Part shown: positions 10,750-21,698 of the stretch, piece by piece
How the letters are laid out: every line of letters begins with the position of its first letter
Position numbering within the stretch: position 1 is the stretch's first letter
DNA from: Petrosia ficiformis
Taxonomy: Eukaryota > Porifera > Demospongiae > Haplosclerida > Petrosiidae
Length of the DNA stretch: 64,000 bases
Assembly: GCA_947044365.1 (NCBI GenBank)
Contig: OX345636.1
Location: 23,841,466-23,905,465, forward strand
Direction of reading: 5' to 3'
Position numbers and translations under genes: made by a program
Notes under the pieces: generated by a model
The model's database searches: none
Told to the model about the DNA's origin: nothing
Seen by the model: only the letters and a program-made list of their open reading frames with translations

Positions 10750-12265
10750 GTCATCATAAAAATTAGTTCCACACACTGAGCACCAACTTTGTTATTAGAA
10801 TCACTCTCAACTGTCTCAACATCATTCACTTTCTTTCCCTTCTGCTGCTTTTTGCTCTTACTCTTCTTCTTTCTGTTTCTCCAGTTCCCTTTCTTTCTTC
10901 TTTCTTGCTTGCTCCTATCTCTTAGCAATCATTTCCTCTTCTTTCTTCCTTATCTTCAATTTCTTGCACAAAAGAATCATTAGTAATACACCTGGCAGTA
11001 CTATTAACACTCTTTGCTCGTGATGTTGATTTTACACTTGGAATCAACAGGATATCATCAAGATTGCCATCATCTGAGGTTCGACTTGTAGAATTGGTTC
11101 CTGATGCAATACTACTAAGATCGCCAGTACAATTTCCCACATGAGTAACAGTGCTACTGGCAGATGTACTATCACTTAATGCATCAGAAAATGTACTACA
11201 CATGTTTGTCATCATCTTGACAAGAATACAGTTTGGATGGAGCAGTTAGTCGGTCTGTAATTTGACCTGGATTCAATGGGTAAATACCAGCCTTTAGAAA
11301 ACCACTCATATTCATAGGAAACACAGCTTTTGGCCAGGACTCTGATAAAAGATGTGCAAGATTTTTAGATCTAATTACCTGACCAGGATTAGAAAAGAGA
11401 AAATTTTTGCATGCTTTATTGAAGAAAGATTTAAATGGTTTGAAAACCGCTATGTTCAAAGGTTGCAAAATGTGTGTTGTATGCGATGGTAAACATAGTA
11501 AGTGAACATCGTTATCTTGTGCTAATTTTATTACTTCCAAAGAAATGTGAAGAATGGCCATCTTCTATTACTAAAACTGGCATAGTAGGCGTAATATTCT
11601 TCAGGAAGAATTTAAACCGTTCTAAATATTTTTCTTGAGTTACCCAACCATTATCAGTACAAGTAAACAAAGTACCTGGGTGAGCTCCTTCCATTAACTT
11701 CTCAGTCAAACATTAACACTCTTGTGATTCAACTTGGTAATGACACGTCCAGGCTTGTGTACTGTACTAATTCCACATTCATCAAGGTTATAAATTTGCA
11801 TAGGCTTGTTTAGTAAGTTTAAACGGGCATAAATCCCACCTAGTTTCTGGAAAAAATCCTTAATTTGTTCATCATCTGTATTTTTGGCACTGGCATGAGA
11901 TAATGGTTGTGGAGCTTTTAACTTCAGGGTGGGATGGCGACTCATGAAACCCTCAAACCAAGCTCTGCCAGCAACACCACTGTCTGGATCCCAAGGGTGT
12001 GGTCGACCTGATTTCTCTCTCTGCTACTCTGAAGCCCACTCGAAGAACATCATCCTTACCTAACCCAAAACCCATTTCAGCCATTTTCACGCAATACCTG
12101 GCAATTGCTGCTTCTTCATCCACAGTTAAAATAAGTTTTGGCCCCGGTCTACACTCAATGGCAATATTACCATTAACCCTCCTCCTTAAGGATTCCACAG
12201 GAACATTAAACATCCTTGCAGGTTCTCTAAGTTTGTTTCCCTCTTCTACAGCTGTAACTGCACGT
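10750..12265 (-). pseudogene. Third pogo/Tigger-type transposase, broken
   Basis: The minus-strand order is as follows. A helix-turn-helix region (EPARMFNVPVESLRRRVNG) runs to MAEMGFGLGKDDVL. After a frame change near 12005 comes the CENP-B-like part AWFEGFMSRHPTLKL. The DDE domain then shows IYNLDECGISTVHKPGRV, a gap, NGWVTQEKYLERFKFFL, VLVIEDGHSSHF, and after another frame change LLCLPSHTTHILQPLNIAVF and FLKAGIYPLNPGQI. A Ser/Thr-rich and basic tail continues to about 10750. Between KSVNV (11711) and TEKLMEGAHPGTLF (11705) about 40 family residues are missing. The final catalytic Asp position reads PLN instead of PLD. It is related to the copy at 57010 (RPGPK/CKPGQ, HKPGRV/HKPGKV). Confidence 0.88.
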
Positions 12266-12639
12266 CATAGCATCTAGAGACCACAGGCATCTCTTTTTTT
12301 CCTTGGATATGTCCGTCGTATTGTCTGACAGCCGTGTTAATTTGATCATGTGATGACGTGTTAATTAAACTTTATTATTAAAATTACTTTTTCCTGATAA
12401 CCGCAGGCAAAGCAACTTGTTTTCTATCTAGGACTAGTAAGCAAGAGATCGCTGTTTGAGATTGTCTCATAATTTCAGCATCTACCTTAAGTCTTATAAA
12501 ATGTGAGAGTTATAGAGCTGCAAGTAATTAGATATTAAGTACTCCGCGGTTAATGATATTCACATTGTTATTCATGACCTCAGTTATATATTTGTTGTTT
12601 TTCACTATGCAAATTTCACAATTGCTCGTTTAGCGCCGT

Positions 12640-13912
12640 AAATTCAATGTAAATTACAATAATTATTATGGGAAATCTTCCAAGAGTAGAAAACAACAAT
12701 TTGCAAGAGCTAGATTGGGCACATCTAACACAATCACAGGTAGAATGGATTGTAATACAATAATGAAAAAAGTATCATAAAAATGGTGATGTTGGTGATC
12801 TGAGGCATGATCTAAGAAATGGACACAGACACTGCTTTGGTGATCAAGTTTCTGTAAGCATGTAAAACAAAGTACTCAGGTAAGTTTGTTCGAAAAATTA
12901 TAAACATTGTACAATACACTATCTTTATTCATACAGATGCCAATGTTACCCAACAGTAAATTCCACTACTTGTACTTCATCAAATCTCTCATTGGTGGGT
13001 TCAACATTAGAGACACTCCCTCCTGGACTTCTTCAAATAGTTGAATCTGCTGGAGACTAAATTGTGTCAAAGTCTAACCAATTAATGGGAGATCATGAGA
13101 TCATACCACTAATCTTTCAGAAAACTACATGTCAAAAATGGACGGTGGGAAGTTTTATAATCGGATTCAGTCTGGATCATTCCAAAAAAGATGTATGGCG
13201 GCAGCACTCCGATTGCAAATAGGTCCTGGCTGGATATCTGAGTTTTAGAGAAAGAATATCAAAGAATCTGGAGAATACCAACTAAAATTTATGAAATCTC
13301 ATAAGAGAAAATGGGAGAAAGATTGCTCAAGGAAAATAACAGAGAAATACAAGCGACAAAGAATGACAACTTCAATTACCTGATCCACAGAAAGACAACT
13401 CATATGGAGAAAATCCAGCCGAGCCTGATGTGGATAATGTAGAGTTGAGGAGATTGTGTGGAGAGTATCTTAGTCGCCTTCAAAGCTATCTCCAGAAGAA
13501 CATCCAAACAATCTGATGATGACAGTCGAGAATGGGAGAGCCAATGTCATGGAAGGTTGATAGCTTCAAACTTCGGAGATGTGTGTAAGAGAAAGGAAGC
13601 AACAAAACTTGCACCACTAACAAAGAGGTTACTGTATGGGAAGAAAGTAAATACAAAGGGTATGAGGTATGCATTAAGGTAGAAATAACAGGATTCAACA
13701 TCAATCAAAATGATTGTTGGCTAGGAGCTTCCCCTGAGATTGGTGTACGATCCCCGTGGCCTTTTAGAAAGAAAATGTCCTTCAAGAGCAGAAGACACTA
13801 CTCTATTTGACCTGTGCACTAAGAAAGACCTCAAACCAAACTCCTTTTTCATGAACTACAACCATGATACCAAGACATTTTCACTTAAACACTCACATGT
13901 ATATTGAATAAA
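12640..13912 (+). pseudogene. YqaJ-type exonuclease (lambda-exo fold) family protein, decayed
   Basis: Coding blocks in family order are scattered over the plus strand in different frames: KNGDVGDLRHDLRNG and HCFGD (about 12780-12845), MDGGKFYNRIQSGSF then LRLQIGPGW (13138-13240), RLIASNFGDVCKRKEATKLA (13557-13616), CWLGASPE (13718-13740) and GLLERKCPSRAED (13758-13800). These match the multicopy metazoan YqaJ family (family forms ASPDGLV, GLLEIKCP). The catalytic Asp of ASPD is replaced by Glu and the Ile of LEIKCP by Arg, and there are many stops. The family is thought to be nuclease-like and often travels with mobile elements. This copy is dead. Confidence 0.75.
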
Positions 13913-13981
13913 CCATAATGACTGGGATGACTCATAGTTTATTTATCTTTTCTTTTTCACCAATCAATATATTATTATAGA

Positions 13982-14029
13982 TATACCAACGTTTCGGCTG
14001 TTTTAATCAACAGCCTTCTTCAGGGTATA
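13982..14029 (-). ncRNA. Hammerhead-ribozyme-like motif of the Penelope-like element
   Basis: On the minus strand an outer stem UAUACC/GGUAUA closes a core. CUGAAGA is followed by A, then a GGCUGUU/AACAGCC hairpin, then GAAA, then ACGU as a minimal zero-loop stem III (its A is the last of GAAA), and U before the closing stem. This is the order of a type-I hammerhead (CUGANGA - stem II - GAAA - short stem III), known in Penelope-like elements. One extra A between CUGAAGA and stem II departs from the consensus, so activity is uncertain. Confidence 0.5.
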
Positions 14030-14124
14030 AATGTAAAGAATACAAAAACAAAAACATGAGATTATATAAAGAGTCTTCAGACTGGTGGCACCTACAGGTG
14101 GCACCTGTCGTTGCTGTCCGACAC

Positions 14125-14986
14125 CTAGGTGTCTGCAGTGTTGGGTGGGGCTGAACTGGACGTGGTCTCAATTAATTGAGCATAACACTCGGGAAGCGAA
14201 CCACTCTCACGGTTTACGAGGTCAGGGAGACGGTGGATGAACCACGACTCAAGAAGACATCGTTGAAACAGGCTCTGGTGTTGACACAGGACTGCAGTAT
14301 CATCCCAGGCTATCCTGTGGTGTGATGACCACGAGTGTTCAGCTAGAGCACTGGATACAGTGTCACCCATGACGACTGCTCGCTTGTGTTCTTTAAGTCT
14401 TCGGTCCAGTGTTCTAAGGGTCTGTCCAACATAAGACTTACTACAATCCATACAGGGAATCCTGTAAACAACTCCACAGTGAAGTGAAGATAGTAATGGG
14501 TCTTTGGGATGAGAAAGGATGCGTCTAAGAGAATTGGTGGGCTTGAATACAGTCCTGATACCAAGGTTCTTTGACAGTATCCTCTTGATGGAATCTGACA
14601 GACCTTGTATGTAAGGGAGGATCAAAATAGCAGTAGGATCTGGTTCCTTTTCAACTATGGTGGAACGTCGTTGATAATAATATCGGTTGATGAATTTTTC
14701 TGGGATATCCATTCTTCATCAAGGTCTCAACCACCCATTGCTGTTCTTTTGATTGCTGAACTAGAGATGAAGATAATCTCTCTGCTCTCTTTAATAGGGT
14801 GGAAACAACTGCAGCTTTGTGACTAGAAGGGTGATGGGAATGAAAGCCAAGGTACTGAACCGTGTGCGTCTTCTTCCGATATGCAGAAGTAGACAAACAT
14901 CCATTGTCATCTCTTTGAACCAGTACATCCAAAAAAGGTAGGCACCCGTTCTCTTCCACTTCATAGGTGAACTGAATGGATCCCAC
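14125..14986 (-). pseudogene. Penelope-like RT C-terminus and GIY-YIG endonuclease
   Basis: From 14986 the frame reads IQFTYEVEENGCLPFLDVL and AYRKKTHTVQYLGFHSHHP, the thumb-side end of Penelope/related reverse transcriptases. A frame change near 14700 leads into a 195-residue frame (14712-14125). That frame contains the GIY-YIG endonuclease core GVVYRIPCMDCSKSYVGQT followed by LRTLDRRLKEHKRA, and ends with an ESWFIHRL-type helix carrying the catalytic Glu. The C-terminal frame is intact. The RT palm and fingers are absent. Confidence 0.87.
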
Positions 14987-15030
14987 GATAGAGCCGAAAC
15001 GTTGGTATATCTATAATAATATATTGATTG

Positions 15031-16029
15031 CCTATTCGTGAGGATTTCAGTCTTGAAATTAGTAGTGACTGCTGATCCACAGTTTCAGTTCTCTTTTTTT
15101 GAGTTCCAAACGGTTTTTTTCATATTTCCCAAAGATTTTGCCGAAATATGGGGTGTGGCTCAAGAAATAATTAAAATACTTGACATGTTTTGTGGTAAAA
15201 CTTGCAGATGACTAATTAGATAGGCTAGGCATGCCTCTTTTGGTACATTTTTCTCTGCTCTTATTATTCATACAGCTTTGATATTTCAAACAGTCGCTCA
15301 GGAGGTGTGCCTCTAGAATCGTACAGAACCGTTTTCACCTCCAATCTTTCTGTACTGATTTAAAGCGATGAAAACATGATGGTATTGAAAATCTGGTGAT
15401 CTAGAAGTAGTATTCGAAATCTGCTCTGTACGTTTTCTGATCGTGCTGAGGTGAGTAGGGAAAGCAAATTTCATTTTATTATCTACTACATAGACAGAGA
15501 AAAATGTACCTTACACTTTGATAATAAGCGAGCGACTACTCTCATTATAGATTGAATTGCAATTTAGTGTGTAGTTAGAAGTTGTTGAAATACATAAAAT
15601 GTACAAAATAAATTGCTAAACTGAAACATTACAACAATTAATATCAGGTAATGAATATTCATATTTATTGCCCAAGCGCCACCAGCAGTATATGTAGTAG
15701 TGGGTGGGGCGAGCGCCTACAGCAGATGAAGGCTTAATAATATACACAATTACAGAATCTATTGATACTGATGATGGTATTAGGTTACACAGCTTGGATA
15801 CGGATGGGTCTTTGCTTTTAGAAAATGAAAGAATAATGAGAGTCTATGAGACTGCCTTTGTGTAGTGTGTAACTGTTTACATATTGCTTGTATACATTGT
15901 CAAAGTGAGCCATTTTGTGTTGACAGTTGAAGTTAGATCCTGTTTATATTTTCACAACCTTAACATTTGTTGAACATTTGTACATTTTAATTCCATTCAG
16001 GAAACATTAATGTATGTATTATGATTGTT
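15031..16029. other. No gene; partial exon-like repeat at 15742-15800
   Basis: Apart from the fourth copy of the exon-like unit (acceptor ATTACAG, unit from 15756), nothing coding is supported. Confidence 0.5.
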
Positions 16030-16315
16030 GCAGATAGCAACTCACAAATGGTACATTAAAAGTCTTCATCTTTACCAAGCTGACCAGATCAACATTGAAA
16101 GAGGAAAGGAACTTAGTGATACTGTTGTCAATGCAGCCCAATCAATTTGAGTCATCAATATCCTCATATATCTGGGTTTTAGAACACATTATTAGGACAA
16201 ACTCTTAAGTTTAGATCAGTTTCAAATGATACTCCCTCTGTCAGATACTTCTCACAGGTATATATTTATATTATATATTTTTTATGAAGACATGAATTTG
16301 GGGCTTCTATATTAA

Positions 16316-17299
16316 CAGATTAGCGTCCACAGACGCATAAATGCGACAGTAAATTAATGCAACATAAAATCCGCGGTCGCATAAATGCGACAGTTGTGAC
16401 ACGCCCTCTTCAAACGGCTATAACTCGATAAACAAAATAAGCTAAAATTTTTTCTATAGCTGCCTTGATCAATACTTTAGAGGTTTCATGTACTGAGAAA
16501 CGGTAGTTTACGTAAGAAAAAACGGAGAAAACCCACGTGAAACATTATTGTTTTTTTATTCATTATAATAGTAATAACAGTAGTATAATATTATAATAAT
16601 AATTCCTGATGGCTTCTGGAAATAGACGGTTTTCTGTTCATGAGGTCCTAGACTTTCTGGATGATTCAGCTGATGGTGAGTGCACTGTAGATGATGAACC
16701 TGTGATGGAAGGAAGTGACGATGATGATATTTTATTTGAAGAATATGACAGTTTTATAGACACAGAGAATCGGCATTCGGCATACACCATCCCCCACACC
16801 ACTGCCTTTGCCAATTTCAATTGTAACTCCCAACAAATACACAGTCATCAATTGTACAGACACCAACTACAAGTAGACATGTACTACTGTACACCCAATG
16901 AATACATAGTCATCAATTGTACAGGCACCAACTACAAGTATACTACTGCTTCCTGAAATACCACAAAGGATATCCAAGTTTTAAAATATTATATAATAAT
17001 ATATTTATCAGTCTTTACTATTATATTCTTGCAATTCTAACATGTTTTATTACAGTAATAGATACTTGTCTACAAACACTAACCTTCTTCCACTAGCCCT
17101 TGCTCGAGTAAGTTGTGTTTGGTATCGTTCGATTCAGCATAAAGAGGTGTGTACAATGATGCAATGTTTGCAATACTGAAGTATTACAGGAAGCCAGATA
17201 TAACTCGTTTTATAAACGGTATGAAATTTTTTACTTCCTGATGATTTAATTTGGCTATTACGGTCAAAAATTTACAAAATTAATTTGGACGCTAATCTG
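16316..17299 (+). mobile_element. piggyBac-type element, internally deleted (984 bp)
   Basis: TTAA (16312-16315 and 17300-17303) flanks 13-bp inverted ends, CAGATTAGCGTCC / GGACGCTAATCTG. TTAA duplication plus a short TIR is the piggyBac signature. Subterminal direct repeats of CGCATAAATGCGACAG lie at about 16334 and 16379. It sits in an intron of the Ulp1-like relic. Confidence 0.92.
16609..16956 (+). CDS. Truncated piggyBac transposase N-terminus (115 aa)
   Basis: The frame starts MASGNRRFSVHEVLDFLDD and continues with the acidic stretch DEPVMEGSDDDDILFEEYD. This is the usual disordered N-terminus of piggyBac transposases. The catalytic DDD domain and Cys-rich tail are absent. Residues about 75-115 come from an imperfect duplication of about 50 bp (AGTCATCAATTGTACAG at 16841 and 16907) rather than conserved protein. 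The element would need a transposase supplied from elsewhere. Confidence 0.7.
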   Translation: MASGNRRFSVHEVLDFLDDSADGECTVDDEPVMEGSDDDDILFEEYDSFIDTENRHSAYTIPHTTAFANFNCNSQQIHSHQLYRHQLQVDMYYCTPNEYIVINCTGTNYKYTTAS

Positions 17300-17396
17300 T
17301 TAATTATATTTCTTTTTGTAGGAGATTCGTTGTGTACCTGTGACAAAGAACATGCACTGGAGTTGTAAATGTACTTAAGGATAGTATGTCCCTTAA

Positions 17397-17978
17397 CCCT
17401 TTTAACGCGTTGGGCATATTTATATGCCTACACAGCTTCCCGTATACGCAGCGGGCATATATATATGCCTATAATATTTAGCAATTACAAACAACCCTTA
17501 AACTATCTTAGAACTGTTTAAAACTTTCCATACGTCTGTATCTGGCTTATAACTTACGTACCTACAAAGTTTAAACTACCATGTTACTTCCATGAAAGAC
17601 TGTGAGCAGACAGACTCAAAGAAGGAGACGGTCGACGCCCAACTTTCTATAAAGTGAATGCTTGTCCTGACTTACCTGCTGGGAATAGCTACTAGCTATA
17701 ACTTACACTGTAGCTGGAGAAGACTTCTAACTTCTGTAGAATCACTTCATTTAGGGCGTGCATACAACTGTGTAGATACAAAAGGCAAATCTTGAGCAAC
17801 AACAAAAATGGTAAAAATCACGAAGGAATTGAGAAGAAGCCATCTGATAATGTTGTGGTTTTTTATCACAACTTCCTGTTCTTATTTCATAACAACTAAT
17901 AAAGTTATGAATAAATCATTATTACACTATCCGCCATTTCTGCATAGTAACATTAATAAACTAACACGTTCAAAGGGT
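17397..17978. mobile_element. TTAA-flanked MITE (582 bp), piggyBac-like, inside an exon
   Basis: TTAA at 17393-17396 and 17979-17982 flank inverted ends CCCTTTTAACGCGTT and AACACGTTCAAAGGGT (imperfect). Near the left end two GGGCATATnTATATGCC palindromes occur (17429, 17455). Removing the element with one TTAA joins ...DSMSL to KRVDN in frame in the Ulp1-like gene, which fixes the boundaries. Confidence 0.85.
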
Positions 17979-18408
17979 TTAAAAGAGTTGACAATTTTAC
18001 AAATAGCAAATCTTTTTTAGAAATACAGATGCTTTGAGTGCAGCAGCAGAAAGGAGCATTTGACTGTGGCCTTTTTGCAACAGCAAATGCTACTGAAATA
18101 TGTGAAGGCAATAATCCAGAACATGTTAAATACGATCAGACAAAAATGAGGGATCATCTTCCGAGTTGTTTTGGTGCTAGGAAATTGACTACCTTTCAAT
18201 AACAAAAAATATTGCCCCGTCCTACAAAAGTTTATCACAAGATAGAAGTATTTGTTACTGCAGAATGCCCGAAAAGTATGACTACTTAATGATATCGTGT
18301 GATTACTGTTAGAGTGGTACCACTATACATGTGTTAACATCGATCAAAATAATATTCCACTGAATTTGATATGTGCTGTTTGCCACAGTCATCATGGTCA
18401 TAATTGAA

Positions 18409-18956
18409 ACGAAAACAATGTTGAATTCTACTATCATTATTAAGAATTATTAAGAATCATTAAAAATCATTAAAAATTATTAGAAAAGTCAGTAAAAGAA
18501 GTGTTCAAATTTTTATTATAACTGATTCATCTCGGCCTCATACTGAAGTAGCAGAAAACTACGGCTCAAGATTAGGAGATTTGTAAAACCAAAGGTTGTA
18601 GGATTCGCAACACATACTTTGGTTATTTTCTATTTTGCTACAGTTATTCATGTACAGTCATTTTTCAGTTGTAGTGGTGGAATTGAGTTTCGATGAGGAT
18701 GTTTTCTGTGTATCTGATTACTTCTTCTGAGTGTAGTTTTTTTTTGATTTCTAGGGCAGCTGTGTTGGCATTGATGACTTTGCATATGTTTGTAGTACTT
18801 GATTTGGTTTGACAAACCAAATCAAGTGATTTTTTTGAATTTCCACTCAGTACCTTATTTCTGTTTTGATTTTTTTTAAATATCTGTTGAGAATCTTTTA
18901 TTAGTTCTGTGAAATTAATTTAGTGAAGATATGAAGGAAGGGCTTTCCTTAAGCCT
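18409..18956. other. No gene recognised
   Basis: AT-rich. It contains a short run of AAGAATTATT/AAAAATCATT repeats at 18437-18482 and no supported coding sequence. Confidence 0.5.
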
Positions 18957-19138
18957 AGTTTATAATGTTACGTTAGCTGAACGTTGCGTTGCGTCAGTGT
19001 TGCGTTTTGCATAGCACTGACATCATACTATGAACGAGCATCGTATATTCCAACGTACGTTATCATCGTTATACTGGAATAGACTAGATTTCTTTTCCAG
19101 CGTTGGCTGTTTAGCGTCAGACCAATCAGATCAGCAAT

Positions 19139-19860
19139 GTCACAAATGGAGGAGAAACATATTGAAACTGTTTCCATGCCTTTGGCAAGTGTCTTCCCAT
19201 GCTTGCAAGGACTTGAGGGCTGAAGAAAACACCTAGAAAGAAGTTGCTTCAAAGGTGAGCAATTACTGTAACTAATGATTGACTACACTAATGAAACAAA
19301 AAACACAACAATGGGTTGGAGAAGAAGCCTGTGCTGATATGATTGTGCTAGAAAATAGAAAGGTATCATGTTGGCCTTATTTTGTTGTATGTCTCAGATA
19401 CAATCAAACACAGATCGTGAGTGTACTTATAAACTACATGTAAAAGTTTATCTGTTGTTTTGGTATAGGACTTCAAATAATTTCACTTCTACCTTTTCTC
19501 CTAGCACTAGTGCTTTCAGCCCAATGGTATTGGTGATGTGACTAATGACAAAATTGGAAGTGATGATATAGAAAGTATGTTGTTTTCAACATACTTATAG
19601 TAAGTTGTTTTTTTATTATTTCCTGCTTAACAGTGTAACATCAAGTCACTCTGGTCCTTCATCTCCTGAAGGCAGATTCTCGATGTCAATCTCAAATTTA
19701 TCTTCTCGTGCATCATCCACTATGTCTCATTTCTCTTTTTCAGTACCTCTTTCTAGTTCTTCCAAAGGAGTACCACCAAAGAAAGGCCAAAGCAGAAGAG
19801 ATAGATGAGCTCCTTGTGAAAAGCCTCAACTCACTACAGGAAAACAAGAAGGCTATATAG
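19139..19860 (+). pseudogene. Harbinger Myb-like accessory protein relic
   Basis: The best support is at the 3' end: a Ser-rich stretch (SSHSGPSSPEGRFSMS from about 19633), a basic GVPPKKGQSRR-type turn, then in a shifted frame KAEEIDELLVKSLNSLQENK. This fits the coiled C-terminus of Myb/SANT-type accessory proteins encoded by Harbinger elements. The upstream SANT domain is not convincingly readable. The assignment leans on its neighbour. Confidence 0.4.
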
Positions 19861-20229
19861 GAAACACTATATCACTTGACAAAAGGCCATTGCAAAGTTG
19901 AAGATACAGCACGTTCTTGTCGATGTTGAAGCCCTACCCCAAATAACCCATGAACTATTGTACACCAATTAATTATTAAAATCCAAATTCTGATTATTGA
20001 TATTTCTTGTGTAATTAATTAGAAATCTGTTCGTCGAACATAATTGTATTGCCAATAAGCTTCTCTAGCACTATTTAACTATGACTTGTAACCATGTCCA
20101 ATCGCAAATATTTAAAATTAATATCGAAACTATATACACAACTTAACCTGTTGCTGCCAACATGAGAGATAGGCATCAACCCAGAAGGGCCTCCTTCCAT
20201 AATCCAACTACCTTCTACAATGTTCCCAC

Positions 20230-20936
20230 CACTATACTCTCCATCCATAAAACTTGGTGCAGTATATAGAGGACTCTGTTGCTTTCAGGTTAATGTAAAA
20301 TGCAATAGCAGTTTTAGTACACACTTCAACCATATCTGGTTCAGCAATTATAGGTCGTTGAAATATTTGCCATCTTGCAGCCATGATTCCACATTTTCTA
20401 TGATACGCCTTGCCCTGCTTAATCTGTAATTGAATACAGCTTGTCCTCTGTGTAAACCAAATATTCATTACATTAGGCAATAAGTATATTTTATATTACC
20501 GGTTAAATATCTTCCTGGATAAGGACGCAACAAGTTCACTTTCAGAGGAAATGCTTCATCACAAACAATAACATAGGGATAATCAGGTGAACTTGTGCCA
20601 GGCAGTGGGGAAGGTTTTAGGATGGAAAGTGCACCATCATCTAGTGCCAAATGTTGAGTTTGACAAAAGCCCTCCCAATATGAACAAGAATAAACCTGTC
20701 AAAATATACAAGTAATGATAAGCATTTTAAGACTTGCTTGTAGTGAGTATCACATACAGCTGAAAGTTGAGTTTGACAAGTATGGCTAAATGTTGAGTAT
20801 CTTCTTGTTGCCTCCTCCTAGTAAATATAGGATGTATCCAGATACTTCTCACATGTCTGCGTCGTCTTCTGTTATGTAGAATGCCAAGAATAATCGCCAT
20901 AGCTAAATCTTCACTATCTACGCTATTATCCGCCAT
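20230..20936 (-). pseudogene. PIF/Harbinger transposase, middle deleted
   Basis: The first exon (20936 to about 20760) reads MADNSVDSEDLAMAII, then RRRRRHVRSIWIHPIFTRRR, the typical Harbinger N-terminus. The last part (20650 to 20232) reads YPYVIVCDEAFPLKVNLLRP, with the Asp of the (G/C)DEAF motif, then after a frame change KCGIMAARWQIFQRPI with EPDMVE, the conserved end of the DDE nuclease. The region holding the first catalytic Asp is missing or unreadable, so it is inactive. Confidence 0.8.
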
Positions 20937-20960
20937 GTTTTTTCATACTCATGATGGGCG

Positions 20961-21698
20961 GGCTTCAGTTCATGATGTTTAATAACGCATGTATGTTATA
21001 TGATGTTCATGGATGCTATGAAGTCATGCTGAATTATAAATCACTCTTTAGTTTTTGGTGTGGCATTGAAAGGGAGGTGTGTATTTCATAATGGTAATGC
21101 ATATTGCATTTGGTCATTACTGTAAAATTTAACTCTTAGAGGACTGAACTTGTTTTTCAACACTGGCAACTCTATTGCATATATCTTGGCCACCATTCAC
21201 TTTCTCTACCCCAAACTCGGCTCCTTTTCCAACATGGTGCACTACTCTTTGGTGGTACATCTTATCAACTTGCTTACTGGGACTCGAAAGTCCCCAAGCA
21301 TTTCATAGGATTAAATCAAATGCAGTGCTCTCCTTCTTTTGACAAAAACTGGGGGTAACAAAATGATCCCACTGCAACACACACGATTTCAGGTTTTACA
21401 GCAAGGGAAATGCGTGAGGTGCCACCAGAGCGCATGGGCTGAGGGGTTTACTTATCACTATCACTTTTTGTTTATTTTTTTCCCCAGTTTTTCTTTTTCT
21501 TCCTTTTTGTTCTCACTCTTTCATAGCTTCATTTGAAGTCAATCTTTTCCGAACTTGAGTTTTACTGTTCCTTGTAGGGGTTTTTGACTTCAGCAGGTCA
21601 GGAAAGAAGTCTCAAAGTTTGATTGACACAACATCAGGTGTACAAATAGTGCAAATAGTACCATCATCAACAACCAATCATCACCACCATCACTACAA
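20961..21698. other. No gene recognised; one weak minus-strand frame
   Basis: A short open minus-strand stretch at about 21260-21135 (VEKVNGGQDICNRVASVE) could be an exon but matches nothing I know. 21660-21790 holds CATCA-rich low-complexity sequence. Confidence 0.3.

Larger units (their letters stand above)
13961..15030 (-). mobile_element. Penelope-like retroelement, 5'-truncated, bounded by 39-bp perfect inverted repeats
   Basis: A minus-strand retroelement with the end of its reverse transcriptase and a GIY-YIG endonuclease. The outer edges carry the same 39-bp sequence (AGCCGAAACGTTGG...ATTGATTG) in opposite orientations at 13961-13999 and 14992-15030, identical base for base. Penelope-like elements commonly end in partial, often inverted, copies of their long terminal repeat, which fits. 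Most of the RT is missing at the right edge, so this is a truncated insertion. It lies directly downstream of the YqaJ relic. Confidence 0.87.
16030..18408 (+). pseudogene. Ulp1-like (C48-type) cysteine peptidase with PHD finger, split by two TTAA insertions
   Basis: Coding blocks in order: INIERGKELSDTVVNAAQSI (16089-16148), then after a 1-nt shift SHQYPHISGF*NTLLGQTL and KFRSVSNDTPSVRYFSQ to a donor at about 16258. After the piggyBac element comes an exon from about 17322 with NMHW (presumed catalytic His) and then VVNVLKDSMSL. After the second insertion the frame resumes as KRVDNFTNSKSFLEIQML, a TGA (18035), and VQQQKGAFDCGLFATA with the presumed catalytic Cys in DCGLF. The end is a PHD-like finger: ICYCRMPEKYD, MISCDYC, EWYHYTCVNI, ICAVC. 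The Ulp1-like assignment is by family motifs (GLQNTLL, HW, DCGLFA). It carries two stops and at least two frameshifts besides the insertions, so it is not functional. Confidence 0.75.
18957..20960. mobile_element. PIF/Harbinger element, degenerate, two convergent genes
   Basis: Transposase exons lie on the minus strand (20936-20230) and a Myb-like accessory protein relic on the plus strand (about 19139-19860). This is the usual two-gene layout of PIF/Harbinger. A likely left terminus lies at 18957 (AGCCTAGTTTATAATG). I could not find a matching right terminus near 20960, so the outer limits are approximate. Confidence 0.6.

Noticed and set aside
10789..10983. Phe/Leu-rich plus-strand frame
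   Set aside because: It is the complement of the Lys/Glu/Arg-rich tail of the minus-strand pogo relic.
18957..19260. Independent gene at the left end of the Harbinger element
   Set aside because: The short frames overlap on both strands and the GTTGCGTTGCG words look like transposon terminus sequence.
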